In this document: positions 15,954-24,446 of the stretch, piece after piece
Position numbering within the stretch: the first letter of the stretch is position 1
How the letters are laid out: each line of letters starts with the position of its first letter
DNA from: Actinomycetota bacterium
Lineage (GTDB): Bacteria > Actinomycetota > Thermoleophilia > Solirubrobacterales > Solirubrobacteraceae
Length of the DNA stretch: 64,000 nt
Assembly (NCBI GenBank): GCA_005888335.1
Contig: VAWY01000068.1
Span: forward strand, 1 to 64,000
Direction: 5' to 3'
The notes under the pieces: model-generated
Seen by the model: the letters and a program-made list of their open reading frames with translations, nothing else
The model's database searches: none
What the model was told of the DNA's origin: nothing
Program-made: the position numbers and the translations under genes

Positions 15954-16826
15954 GTGACCCTTCACCTCGGCATCCTGCTCGCGCTTGCCTGCGCCTTTGC
16001 CTCGAACCTCGCGTTCTTCTACAAGCACCGCGGCGCCTGCGCCGCTCCGCCGGTCGACATCAAGCACCCGCTGCGCTCGGCGCGCGGGCTGTTCTGCTCG
16101 CCGTGGTTCATGCTCGGGATGCTCGTGGCGATCGGCGCTTGGGCCCTGCACGTCGCCGCGCTCGCCCTCGCGCCGCTGTCGGTCGTCCAGGTGGTCCTCG
16201 CCGGTGGGGTCGTGCTGCTGGCCGTCATGGCCGAGCGGCTCTTCGGCTTCGAGGTGGGCAGCCGCCAGTGGATCGGCCTCGCGCTGACCGCCTGCGGCCT
16301 GGTCCTGCTGGGCATCACGCTGCCGACGCCGCACGGCGCCCACTCGAGCTACGGCCTGGCCGCCATGTGCGGCTTCGAGGCCGGGCTGTTCGGGATCGGC
16401 GGCCTGCTCATCCTCGGCCCGCGCGTGGGCGCGCCCGCCGAGCACCACGGCGTCATGCTGGGCGCGGCCTCGGGCGTGCTCTTCGGCGTCAGCGACGTCG
16501 CGATCAAGGCGCTCACCGGCCTCGTCGGCCTCCACGGCGCGCTGGGCCTCGCGTCCCCGTGGTTCGTGGTCGCGCTCGCCGCCTCGATCGTCGCCTTCTA
16601 CGCCTCGGCCCGCGGCCTGCAGGACGGCGAGGCCGTCCCGGTCATCGCCATCACCGGCACGGCGGCGAACATCTCGTGCATCGCCGGCGGCATCCTCGTC
16701 TTCGGCGATCCGATGCCGGGCGACGCGCTCGGGATCGCCGTCCAGGGCATGGCGTTCGTGATGGTCGTGGTCGCCTCCGCGCTCACGCCGGCGCCGGTCC
16801 GCGCCGCGCGCGTCGCCACCGCCTGA
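15954..16826 (+). CDS. DMT-superfamily (EamA/NIPA-like) membrane transporter
   Basis: 290 residues from the GTG at 15954, almost entirely hydrophobic with about nine or ten membrane spans. It begins LHLGILLALACAFASNLAFF, and the two halves show internal similarity typical of drug/metabolite transporters. The N-terminal half resembles NIPA-type magnesium transporters, but the substrate is not determinable. No Shine-Dalgarno is evident, so it may be translated from a very short leader. It stands alone on the plus strand, with a 301 bp non-coding stretch after it. Confidence 0.8.
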   Translation: MTLHLGILLALACAFASNLAFFYKHRGACAAPPVDIKHPLRSARGLFCSPWFMLGMLVAIGAWALHVAALALAPLSVVQVVLAGGVVLLAVMAERLFGFEVGSRQWIGLALTACGLVLLGITLPTPHGAHSSYGLAAMCGFEAGLFGIGGLLILGPRVGAPAEHHGVMLGAASGVLFGVSDVAIKALTGLVGLHGALGLASPWFVVALAASIVAFYASARGLQDGEAVPVIAITGTAANISCIAGGILVFGDPMPGDALGIAVQGMAFVMVVVASALTPAPVRAARVATA

Positions 16827-16855
16827 GACGCGCCGCGCGGGCACATTCCTCCCCC

Positions 16856-16884
16856 GTGACACACCGACGCGGCGGGAGTAGCGT
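16856..16884 (+). promoter_or_regulatory. candidate promoter with 17 bp spacing
   Basis: GTGACA (16856-16861), 17 bp, TAGCGT (16879-16884). The same GGAGTAGCGT context recurs at 17025-17034. It probably serves the aminotransferase operon, giving a leader of about 235 nt. Confidence 0.45.
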
Positions 16885-16999
16885 CCCGGTGCCCAAAGCC
16901 GCAGGGCGCTCCTGCCGCTGAGGGACGGCACTGCGCCCGCGCCGCCGCTCGGCGCCTCAGCGCGCCGAGCGGTCGGCGCGAGTCAATCGCGTCGATCGG

Positions 17000-17016
17000 T
17001 TGTCCACACTGGACAA
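17000..17016. promoter_or_regulatory. 17 bp perfect operator-like palindrome
   Basis: TTGTCCA-CAC-TGGACAA is a perfect inverted repeat, and a further half site TTGTCCAG lies at 17035-17042 next to a TAGCGT -10-like box. This layout suits a dimeric regulator, plausibly the PucR-type protein encoded in the same operon. Confidence 0.6.
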
Positions 17017-17043
17017 GCCGCCGAGGAGTAGCGTTTGTCCAGT

Positions 17044-17095
17044 GCGACGACTGCTTGGGCGAACGACGTTCGCGCAAGTGACGACGAGTCGTCGC
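17044..17095. repeat. two-hairpin repeat unit in the aminotransferase leader
   Basis: GCGAAC-GAC-GTTCGC (17059-17073), extended by CTTG/CAAG, is followed by GACGAC-GA-GTCGTC (17080-17093). It is the same architecture as the other units of the family, but it lies in front of a gene rather than behind one. Confidence 0.8.
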
Positions 17096-17127
17096 CGTTC
17101 TCCGAACTGGAGGGGTTAGACGACGCC

Positions 17128-18501
17128 ATGGCCACCACCGCGCAGGCCGCGACGACCGGCTCGTACCAGGAGCTCGCGAGGCGCCACCTCTGGCTGCACT
17201 TCGCCCGTATGGGGGCCTACGACGACGCCCACGAAGTCCCGATCATCGTGCGCGGCGAGGGCGTCCACGTCTACGACGAGCACGGCAACCGGTACCTCGA
17301 CGGCCTGTCGGCGCTGTTCTGCGTGAACATCGGACACGGCCGCGCCGACGTCGCGCAGGCCGGCGCCGACCAGGCGCGCGAGCTGGGCTTCTTCACGAAC
17401 TGGTCCTACGCGCACCCGCGCGCGATCGAGCTCGCCGCGCGCGTGGCCTCGCTCGCTCCCGGCGACCTCAACCGCGTGTTCTTCACCAGCGGCGGCAGCG
17501 AGGCGGTCGAGTCGGCGATCAAGCTCGCCCGCCAGTACCACAAGCTCACCGGCAAGCCGAACAAGACGAAGCTCGTGGCCCGCGAGATCGCCTACCACGG
17601 GACGTCGCTCGGCGCGCTCAGCGCGACCGGCATCACCGGGCTGCGCGAGCCCTTCGAGCCGTTCACGCCCGGCGGCGTCCACGTGCCCAACACGAACCGC
17701 TACCGCCACCGCGGCGTCGACCCGGCCGAAGCCATCCGCCACAAGATCGAGTTCGAGGGGCCCGACACCGTCGCCGCGGTGATCCTCGAGCCCGTGCAGA
17801 ACGCCGGCGGCTGCTTCACGCCGCCCGACGGCTACTTCCAGCGCGTGCGCGAGATCTGCGACGAGTTCGGCGTGCTGCTCATCTCCGACGAGGTCATCTG
17901 CTCGTGGGGCCGCCTGGGGGAGTGGTTCGGCGCCCAGCGCTACGGCTACCAGCCGGACATCATCACGACGGCCAAGGGGATCACCTCCGCCTACGCGCCG
18001 CTCGGGGCGATGATCTGCTCGGACCGTGTCGCCGAGCCGTTCCTCGAGGGGACCGCCTCGTTCATGCACGGCTTCACGTTCGGCGGGCACCCGATGGCTT
18101 GCGCCGTGGCGATGGCCAACCTCGACGTCTTCGAGCGCGAGGGAATCTTCGACAACGTCCGCGCCAACGAGCCGGCGTTCCGCGACATGCTCGAGTCGCT
18201 GCGCGACATCCCGATCGTCGGCGACGTCCGCGGCGCCGGCTACTTCCAGGCGATCGAGCTCGTCAAGGACCGCGACACCAAGGAGGGCTTCAGCGCCGAG
18301 GAGTCCGAGTGGCTGCTGCGCGGCTTCCTGTCGGGCGAGCTCTTCCGCCGCGGCCTGATCTGCCGCGCCGACGACCGCGGCGACCCGGTCATCCAGCTCA
18401 GCCCGCCGCTGATCGCCGGCCCCGAGCACTTCGCGGAGATCGAGTCGGTCCTGCGCCCGACGCTGGAGGAGGCCTGGCGGCAGGTCCAGGCCCGCACGTA
18501 G
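17128..18501 (+). CDS. class III (omega) aminotransferase, PLP-dependent
   Basis: 457 residues. Typical landmarks are LDGLSALFCVNIGHG, FFTSGGSEAVESAIKLARQY (PLP phosphate site), LLISDEVICSWGRLG with the PLP-binding Asp, and K283 in TTAKGITSAYAPLGAM as the likely Schiff-base lysine. These enzymes move a terminal amino group (beta-alanine, GABA, diamines, lysine) usually onto pyruvate, making alanine. The ATG at 17128 has CTGGAGGGG upstream; the frame is open further, but only through the repeat element. The alanine dehydrogenase gene at the end of the same operon could regenerate pyruvate, which fits a pyruvate-dependent enzyme. Confidence 0.88.
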   Translation: MATTAQAATTGSYQELARRHLWLHFARMGAYDDAHEVPIIVRGEGVHVYDEHGNRYLDGLSALFCVNIGHGRADVAQAGADQARELGFFTNWSYAHPRAIELAARVASLAPGDLNRVFFTSGGSEAVESAIKLARQYHKLTGKPNKTKLVAREIAYHGTSLGALSATGITGLREPFEPFTPGGVHVPNTNRYRHRGVDPAEAIRHKIEFEGPDTVAAVILEPVQNAGGCFTPPDGYFQRVREICDEFGVLLISDEVICSWGRLGEWFGAQRYGYQPDIITTAKGITSAYAPLGAMICSDRVAEPFLEGTASFMHGFTFGGHPMACAVAMANLDVFEREGIFDNVRANEPAFRDMLESLRDIPIVGDVRGAGYFQAIELVKDRDTKEGFSAEESEWLLRGFLSGELFRRGLICRADDRGDPVIQLSPPLIAGPEHFAEIESVLRPTLEEAWRQVQART

Positions 18502-18510
18502 GACCCGGCG

Positions 18511-20055
18511 ATGCTGACCGTCCGCGACCTCGCCCGGGACCTCGAGCTCGAGCTGCTCGCCGGGGAGGACGCGGCCGACGCGCCGGTCCGCTGGGTGCAC
18601 ATCTCCGAGCTGCCCGACCCGACGCCATGGCTGTCGGGGGGCGAGCTGCTGCTGACCACCGGCATGGGGCTCGGCGACGCCGCCGCCCAGCGCGAGTACC
18701 TCGAGCGGCTGGCCGACCACGGGCTGGCCGGGCTGGGCTTCGGCGTGGGCTTCGGCCACCAGACCGTGCCGCCGGCGCTGGTCGAAGCGTCCGCCGGGCG
18801 CGGCTTCCCGCTGTTCGCCGTGCCGTACGAGCTGCCGTTCATCGCGGTCACCGAGCGCGCCTTCACCCAGCTGGTCAACGAGCAGTACGCGGTGCTGCGC
18901 CGGTCGATCGCCGCCCACGAACGCCTGCAGCGCATCGTGCTCTCGGAGCGCGGCCTGGACGCGATCGCCGGCGCGCTGTCGACGCTGATCGGCGGTGCGG
19001 CGCTCGTCCACGACGGCCGCGGCGAGCCGCTCGCGAAGCGGACCTTCCGCCGCGAGCTCGACGTGCCGGTCGTCGAGGCCCTCGGCGCCGAGCTGCACGA
19101 GCGCGCGCGCAAGCGCGACGGCCGCTCCTTCGCGCCGCAGCACCCGGAGCTGGCCGGCCGCGCGCTCGCCCTGCCGGTCGCCGACGCGCCCGAGGCCCGG
19201 CGGACCATGCCGCAGGCCTGGCTGGTCGCCGTCAAGGACGCCGGCGCGCTGAGCGACTTCGACCGGCTGCTGCTCCACCAGGCGGTGACCGTCGTGGCGC
19301 TCGAGCTGCTCCGCCGCCGCGTGGCCGACACCACCGAGCGCCGCCTGGCCGGCGACCTGCTCTCCGAGGTCGTCGCGGGCACGCTGAGCGGCCCGGAGCT
19401 CGCCCGCCGGCTCGAGCCCTTCGGCCTGCGCGCGCGCGTGACCGCACTGGTCCTCGAGGCCGACGAGCACGCCGTCGAGGAGGCGCTGCGCGACGAGGCG
19501 ACGACGGCGCTGGTCGCCCGGGCCGGCTCGCTCACCTGCGCGCTGCTGCCCGGCTTCCCCGACGAGGAGCTGCACGAGCTCGGCGAGCGCGTGCGCGCGC
19601 GCGTGGGCGGCCCCGCGGGCGCCGGCAGCGCGGTCGCGGCCGGCGACGCGCGGCGCGCCTACCACGAGGCGCGCTGCGCGCTGGAGGCCGTGACGCTCAA
19701 CGGCCACGGCCGCGGCAACGGCGCCGCCCGGCTCGCCACCGCGCGTGACCTCGGGTCGTTCCGGCTGCTGCTCGCGCTGCAGGACTCCGATGCGCTGCGG
19801 CTGTTCTGCGACTCGCTGCTCGGTCCGATCGAGCGCGGCGAAGGCCACTACGGCGGCGAGCTGATGCGCTCGCTCGAGGCGTTCATCGAGGCCAACGGCC
19901 AGTGGGAGGCGGCGGCGCGCCGCCTGTACTGCCACCGGCACACGTTGCGCTACCGGATCCGCAGGATCGAGGAGCTCACGGGCCGCGACCTCGGCTCGGC
20001 CCGCGACCGCATCGAGTTCTGGCTCGCGCTGCGCGGGCGGGAGCTCACGGCATGA
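18511..20055 (+). CDS. PucR-family transcriptional regulator
   Basis: 514 residues. The N-terminal part (about 1-120) is the PucR sensory domain (LTVRDLARDLELELLAGED, then WVHISELPDPTPWLSGGELLLTTGM). The C-terminal end is the PucR helix-turn-helix (QWEAAARRLYCHRHTLRYRI, then EELTGRDL). Members control purine, GABA, proline or amino-acid catabolic genes. It lies between the aminotransferase and the dehydrogenases and overlaps the next gene by ATGA, so it is coupled to the pathway it likely controls. The 17 bp palindrome upstream of the operon is a candidate binding site. Confidence 0.9.
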   Translation: MLTVRDLARDLELELLAGEDAADAPVRWVHISELPDPTPWLSGGELLLTTGMGLGDAAAQREYLERLADHGLAGLGFGVGFGHQTVPPALVEASAGRGFPLFAVPYELPFIAVTERAFTQLVNEQYAVLRRSIAAHERLQRIVLSERGLDAIAGALSTLIGGAALVHDGRGEPLAKRTFRRELDVPVVEALGAELHERARKRDGRSFAPQHPELAGRALALPVADAPEARRTMPQAWLVAVKDAGALSDFDRLLLHQAVTVVALELLRRRVADTTERRLAGDLLSEVVAGTLSGPELARRLEPFGLRARVTALVLEADEHAVEEALRDEATTALVARAGSLTCALLPGFPDEELHELGERVRARVGGPAGAGSAVAAGDARRAYHEARCALEAVTLNGHGRGNGAARLATARDLGSFRLLLALQDSDALRLFCDSLLGPIERGEGHYGGELMRSLEAFIEANGQWEAAARRLYCHRHTLRYRIRRIEELTGRDLGSARDRIEFWLALRGRELTA

Positions 20056-21152
20056 GGGTGGCCGTCCTGGGCGCCGGGGGCACGGTCGGCCCGGCGCTCG
20101 TTCGCGACCTGGCCGAGTCCGCCGAGGTCGAGACGATTCAGGCGCTGGACCTGCGCCGCGAGCGCGCGAACGCCGTCGCCGCCGAGCACGGCGCCGGCAA
20201 GGCCACGGCGGGAACGGTCGACGCGCGCGACCCGCAGGCGCTCACGCTCGCGCTCGACGGCGTCGACGTCCTCGTCAACGCCGCGGCCTACCGGACGAAC
20301 CTGCTCGCCATGGACGCGGCGCTGGCCGCGCGCTGCGCCTACGTCGACCTCGGTGGGCTCTACCACGTCACGCTGCGCCAGCTCCAGCGCGAGGTCGACT
20401 TCGAGGAGGCCGGCCTGGTCGCGGTGCTCGGCGCCGGCGCCGCGCCGGGCAAGACGAACGTGATGGCGGCGCGCGCGGCGGCCGGCCTCGAGGAGGTGCT
20501 CGCGATCCGGTGCGCGTCGGCGGGCCTCGACGAGCAGCCGCCCGAGGGGCTGTCCACGCCGTACGCGCTGCGCACGCTGCTCGACGAGGTCACGCTGCCG
20601 CCGGTGGTCTTCGAGCACGGCGAGACGCTCGACCTCGACCCGCTGGCCGACGGCGGCGTCGTCGGGTTCCCCGCGCCGATCGGCGAGCGCTCGTGCATCG
20701 TCACGCTGCACTCCGAGGTCGCCACGCTGCCGATCAGCCTCGGCGCCGGGTCGTGCTCGTTCCGCCTCGGGCTCGAGCGCCGCGTCCTCGACCGCCTTCG
20801 CGAGCTGGCCGCGGACGGCGCCGCGCAGCTCCCCGTGCCGGCGCCGCCGTCGCCGCGCACGTGGTCGGCGCAGCGCGTTGACGTCCTCGGCCGGCGCGAC
20901 GGCGAGCGCGTCGGGCTGACCATCACCGCGGTGACACCCCCGCACGACGGCTGGGGCATCGGCGGCGGGGTGGTCTCGACCGCCTCGGTGGCCGCGGCGA
21001 CCGTCCGCCTGCTGGCGCGCGGCCGGCTGCCGCTGACCGGGGTCCACCCGCCCGAGCGCGCGCTGCCGGCCGACGAGCTGTTCGCCGAGCTCGGGCGCGT
21101 GGGCACGAGCTTTCAGACGACCACGAGCGACAGCGAGGTCCCGACGACATGA
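20052..21152 (+). CDS. saccharopine dehydrogenase-like oxidoreductase (lysine 6-dehydrogenase type)
   Basis: 366 residues. The N-terminus MRVAVLGAGGTVGPALVRDL is a NAD(P)-binding Rossmann motif; AYVDLGGLYHVTLRQ and VAVLGAGAAPGKTNVMA match the saccharopine dehydrogenase C-terminal fold as in lysine 6-dehydrogenases. It may oxidise the terminal amino group of lysine or a related compound, but the substrate is inferred from context only. The ATG at 20052 overlaps the pucR-like stop (ATGA), and its own stop overlaps ald in the same way, so translation is probably coupled. Confidence 0.75.
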   Translation: MRVAVLGAGGTVGPALVRDLAESAEVETIQALDLRRERANAVAAEHGAGKATAGTVDARDPQALTLALDGVDVLVNAAAYRTNLLAMDAALAARCAYVDLGGLYHVTLRQLQREVDFEEAGLVAVLGAGAAPGKTNVMAARAAAGLEEVLAIRCASAGLDEQPPEGLSTPYALRTLLDEVTLPPVVFEHGETLDLDPLADGGVVGFPAPIGERSCIVTLHSEVATLPISLGAGSCSFRLGLERRVLDRLRELAADGAAQLPVPAPPSPRTWSAQRVDVLGRRDGERVGLTITAVTPPHDGWGIGGGVVSTASVAAATVRLLARGRLPLTGVHPPERALPADELFAELGRVGTSFQTTTSDSEVPTT

Positions 21153-22279
21153 AGGTTGGCGTTCCGACGGAGATCAAGGTTGACGAGTACCGCGTGGCGC
21201 TCACGCCGGCCGGCGTGCGCGAGCTCGGCGACCGCGGGCACGAGGTGGTCGTGCAGTCCGGCGCGGGGGAGGGCTCGGGGCTGCCCGACGCCGTGTACGC
21301 CTCGCAGGGCGCGCGCATCGCGCCGGACGCCGAGGCGGTCTTCGCCGACGCCGAGCTCATCGTCAAGGTCAAGGAGCCCCAGCCCGAGGAGGTCGCGCGC
21401 CTCGAGCCGCGCCACACGCTGTTCACCTATCTGCACCTCGCGCCTGATCCCGAGCTGACGCGTGGCCTGATGGAGTCGGGCGCCACCTGCATCGCGTACG
21501 AGACCGTCGAGGACGAGCGCGGCCGGCTGCCCCTCCTGGCGCCGATGAGCGAGGTGGCGGGCAAGATCGCCACGCAGGCCGGCGCGTTCATCCTCGAGAA
21601 GCCGCTGGGGGGCCGCGGGATCCTGCTCGGCGGCGTCCCCGGCGTGCCGGCGGCGAAGGTGAAGATCATCGGCGGCGGCGTCGTCGGCATGAACGCGGCG
21701 TTCATCGCAATCGGCATGGAGGCCGACGTCACGGTCTTCGACCGCAGCCTCGATCGCCTGCGCGAGCTCGACGTCGCGCTGCACGGGCGCGCCGACACCT
21801 GCTTCTCGACGACGCTGGCCATCGAGGAGCACCTCACCGAGGCCGACCTCGTCATCGGCGCCGTGCTCGTCCACGGCGCGCGCGCCCCGCGCGTCGTCAC
21901 GCGCGAGCAGCTGGCGCTCATGAAGCGCCACGCGGTCCTCGTCGACGTCTCGATCGACCAGGGCGGCTGCTTCGAGACCTCACGTCCGACGACGCACTCC
22001 GACCCGACCTACCAGGTCGACGGCATCACCCACTACTGCGTCGCCAACATGCCCGGCGCCGTGCCGGTCACGTCGACCTACGCGCTGACCAACGCGACGA
22101 TGCCCTACATCCTCAGGCTGGCGGGCGAGGGCCTGCACCGGGCGCTGCGCGCGGACCCGGGCTTCATGCAGGGGCTCAACGTCGCGGCCGGGCGCGTCAC
22201 CTACGAGCCCGTCGCCCGCGACCAGGGGCTCGAGGTCGTCGCGCCCGAGGAGGCGCTCGAGGGCGCGCCCACCGGCTGA
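21149..22279 (+). CDS. ald: alanine dehydrogenase
   Basis: 376 residues, the usual size. It catalyses reversible NAD-dependent deamination of L-alanine to pyruvate and ammonia. Recognised by MKVGVPTEIKVDEYRVALTP, the substrate lysine in VKVKEPQPEE, the catalytic His in FTYLHLAPD, the NAD fold KVKIIGGGVVGMNAAFIAIG and DVSIDQGGCFETSRPTTH. It is the last gene of the aminotransferase operon (ATGA overlap upstream) and is followed by a strong hairpin. It probably recycles alanine made by the aminotransferase. Confidence 0.95.
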   Translation: MKVGVPTEIKVDEYRVALTPAGVRELGDRGHEVVVQSGAGEGSGLPDAVYASQGARIAPDAEAVFADAELIVKVKEPQPEEVARLEPRHTLFTYLHLAPDPELTRGLMESGATCIAYETVEDERGRLPLLAPMSEVAGKIATQAGAFILEKPLGGRGILLGGVPGVPAAKVKIIGGGVVGMNAAFIAIGMEADVTVFDRSLDRLRELDVALHGRADTCFSTTLAIEEHLTEADLVIGAVLVHGARAPRVVTREQLALMKRHAVLVDVSIDQGGCFETSRPTTHSDPTYQVDGITHYCVANMPGAVPVTSTYALTNATMPYILRLAGEGLHRALRADPGFMQGLNVAAGRVTYEPVARDQGLEVVAPEEALEGAPTG

Positions 22280-22286
22280 AAGCCGT

Positions 22287-22308
22287 GGATGCCCGGGGCC
22301 GGGCATCC
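22287..22308 (+). terminator. hairpin after ald
   Basis: GGATGCCCG and CGGGCATCC form a perfect 9 bp stem around GGGC, eight bases after the ald stop and just before the rpsL promoter. There is no T tract. Confidence 0.6.
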
Positions 22309-22314
22309 AGCCAC

Positions 22315-22323
22315 TGCTAGCAT
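22315..22323 (+). promoter_or_regulatory. rpsL extended -10 promoter, near-leaderless
   Basis: TGC-TAGCAT ends only 10 bases before the rpsL ATG at 22334, so the transcript would begin within a few bases of the start codon. No Shine-Dalgarno precedes this ATG, which agrees with near-leaderless initiation. Confidence 0.5.
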
Positions 22324-22333
22324 GCTCGCCCGC

Positions 22334-22728
<395 letters not shown>

Positions 22729-22729
<1 letters not shown>

Positions 22730-23199
22730 TGCCACGCCGCGCCGCCGCCCAGATCCGGCAGATCGAGCCGGACCCCGTCCACCGGTCACGCCTCGTCCAG
22801 CAGGTGATCAACAAGGTCATGCTGGACGGCAAGAAGTCGACCGCCGAGCGCATCGTCTACGACGCGCTCTCGATCATGGGCGAGCGCAGCGGCAAGGACC
22901 CGATCGAGCAGCTCGAGGCGTCGGTCAAGGCGCTCACGCCCGTGCTCGAGGTCCGCTCGCGCCGCGTCGGCGGCGCGACCTACCAGGTGCCCGTCGAGGT
23001 CCCGCAGCGCCGCGCGCGCACGCTCGCCGTGCGCTGGCTCGTCGAGTTCGCCCGCCAGCGGCGCGAGAAGACGATGGCCCAGCGGCTGGCCAACGAGCTG
23101 CTCGACGCGCAGTCCCAGCAGGGCGGCGCGTACAAGCGCAAGGACGACATCTACCGCATGGCGCAGGCGAACAAGGCGTTTGCGCACTACCGCTGGTGA
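22729..23199 (+). CDS. rpsG: 30S ribosomal protein S7
   Basis: 156 residues, standard length, ending in the conserved FAHYRW. S7 nucleates assembly of the 30S head and contacts E-site tRNA. It begins in the rpsL stop (TAATG). Downstream, fusA would normally follow within about 100 bp; here four unrelated genes and a large palindromic element intervene. The last ten bases of the gene are the first copy of a short tandem repeat that continues into the non-coding DNA. Confidence 0.98.
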
Positions 23200-23340
23200 C
23201 TGACCGGCCCTCGCGGCCGCTGGTGATCTGAGCCGCCCTCGCGGCCGCTGGCGGCGTCCTCGGTCGCTCGTGTGCTGGCGCACACCACGCTCCCTGCGTC
23301 CTTGCCAGCGACCACGATGGCTGGCTCAGCTCACCAGCGG
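23190..23340. repeat. tandem repeat and ~124 bp imperfect palindrome after rpsG
   Basis: CCGCTGGTGA occurs at 23190 (the rpsG 3' end) and 23217, each followed by similar TGA-rich sequence and CCCTCGCGG, with a third start at 23245. The copy at 23217-23226 pairs with TCACCAGCGG at 23331-23340; CTGAGCC pairs with GGCTCAG farther in. The apex is a perfect GTGTGC-TGGC-GCACAC stem (23270-23285). The whole could form one long imperfect hairpin that ends rpsG transcription. Confidence 0.75.
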
Positions 23341-23353
23341 ACCCTGCACTCCT

Positions 23354-23806
23354 TCACCCTGTGCTCTCCGGCCGCTCGCGCTGGCCGGGCAGGCGTCTGG
23401 CGATACGCCCGAGCGGCGTGACCGCCTCCTGAAGCGACGCCAGGCTCGCGCCGAGCCGGTCGAGCTGGGCGCTGAGGTCGCCGATCCGGGCGTCGAGGCG
23501 CTCGATCGTCTCGGGCATGCGCGCGAGGTGGCGCTGGACCTCAACGAGGACGGGCATCGCCTCCTCGATCGTCGCCATGCGGGCGTCGAGGGTGCCGATC
23601 GCCGCGGTGGCCTCGGCGACGCGCGCCATCTGGCGGCTCATCTCGGGCAGCGCCCCGGTCGTCTCGGCGACCTCCCCGAGCACGGCCGTGTTGGTCGCCA
23701 TGGTCTCGGTGTCGCGGGCGATCGCCGGGAGGACGCGCAGCGCGGAGAGCAGCTCGGCCGGCACCACCAGGAGCCGACCGAGCGGCAGCGACGCGCGCAG
23801 ACCCAT
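23354..23806 (-). CDS. conserved-type coiled-coil protein of unknown function
   Basis: 150 residues. The N-terminal ~30 residues are hydrophobic (LGRLLVVPAELLSALRVLPAI). The rest is heptad-like, rich in Ala, Glu, Met and Leu (ETTGALPEMSRQMARVAEAT, then IERLDARIGDLSAQLDRLGA), predicting a long coiled coil, and it ends with a basic tail. This is the pattern of a peripheral or membrane-tethered coiled-coil protein. I do not recognise a named family. It lies 10 bp upstream of the tetR-like stop on the same strand, so the two may be cotranscribed. Confidence 0.6.
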   Translation of the reverse strand: MGLRASLPLGRLLVVPAELLSALRVLPAIARDTETMATNTAVLGEVAETTGALPEMSRQMARVAEATAAIGTLDARMATIEEAMPVLVEVQRHLARMPETIERLDARIGDLSAQLDRLGASLASLQEAVTPLGRIARRLPGQRERPESTG

Positions 23807-23816
23807 CGCCCGGATC

Positions 23817-24392
23817 CTAGGGACGCAGCCCGTCGAGGAGCGCGCGCAGCGCCGAGCCCACCGTCTCGCGGTCGCCCCCCGCGGCGATGACCATCCCCGC
23901 CTCGTTGAGCGCGCCGAGCACGAGGTGGGCGAGGGGATCGGCGGGCGCGGGGCGCAGCGCGCCGGCCTCCATCGCCTGGGCGAGCATGAGCGTCAGCAGC
24001 CCGAGCGAGGACTCCTCGACGATCGCGCGCCACTCCTCGAAGCCGAGCACCGCGGGCCCGTCGAGGAAGGCGACCTGCGCCAGCTCGCGGTCGGTGCACG
24101 CGTCGAGCGTCGCCTCCAGCGCGGTCGCGAGGCGGTCGAACGGGTCGTCGACGGGGAGCACCCGCTCGGCGACGCGCCGGACGAAGCCGTGCTCGGCATC
24201 GACGAAGACCGCGCGGAACAGGTCGCGCTTGTCGCGGAAGTGGTGGTAGAGCGCGCCGCGGGTGACGCCCGCCGCCGCGACGATCTCCTCGGTCCCCACC
24301 GCCGCGTAGCCGCGCGCGCCGAACAGGGCGCGCGCCGCCGCGACGAGCGCGCCGCGCGTCGCCTCCGTGCGCTCGGCCTGACTCGGCGTCAC
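23817..24392 (-). CDS. TetR-family transcriptional regulator
   Basis: 191 residues from the GTG at 24392. The N-terminal helix-turn-helix is clear ([20 protein letters not shown], then [17 protein letters not shown]); the C-terminal ligand domain is not assignable. A GTG at 24413 is an alternative start. A perfect 17 bp palindrome (24418-24434) lies between this gene and the divergent alpha/beta hydrolase gene, the usual arrangement for a local repressor of itself and its neighbour. Confidence 0.9.
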   Translation of the reverse strand: MTPSQAERTEATRGALVAAARALFGARGYAAVGTEEIVAAAGVTRGALYHHFRDKRDLFRAVFVDAEHGFVRRVAERVLPVDDPFDRLATALEATLDACTDRELAQVAFLDGPAVLGFEEWRAIVEESSLGLLTLMLAQAMEAGALRPAPADPLAHLVLGALNEAGMVIAAGGDRETVGSALRALLDGLRP

Positions 24393-24417
24393 GGCAGTGT
24401 GATCGGCGCACACATGG

Positions 24418-24434
24418 ACATACAGACTGTATGT
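24418..24434. promoter_or_regulatory. TetR-type operator, 17 bp perfect palindrome
   Basis: ACATACAG-A-CTGTATGT is symmetric throughout and very AT-rich for this genome. It sits 13 bases before the hydrolase ATG and 26 bases before the tetR-like GTG. ACATACA...TGTATGT half sites are typical of the TetR family. Confidence 0.8.
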
Positions 24435-24446
24435 ACCTTCCCCGCC

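Larger units (their letters stand above)
16827..17127 (+). other. 301 bp non-coding control region upstream of the aminotransferase gene
   Basis: No convincing gene is present. It contains a -35/-10 pair (GTGACA-17-TAGCGT, 16856-16884), a 17 bp palindrome (17000-17016) with an extra half site (17035-17042), a second TAGCGT box (17029-17034) and a two-hairpin repeat (17044-17095). A 10-codon GTG ORF at 16889-16921 directly follows the first promoter, but nothing supports its translation. Confidence 0.6.

Noticed and set aside
16889..16921. Ten-codon GTG ORF just after a promoter-like pair
   Set aside because: Too short, without a biased or regulatory-looking codon set; could be chance.
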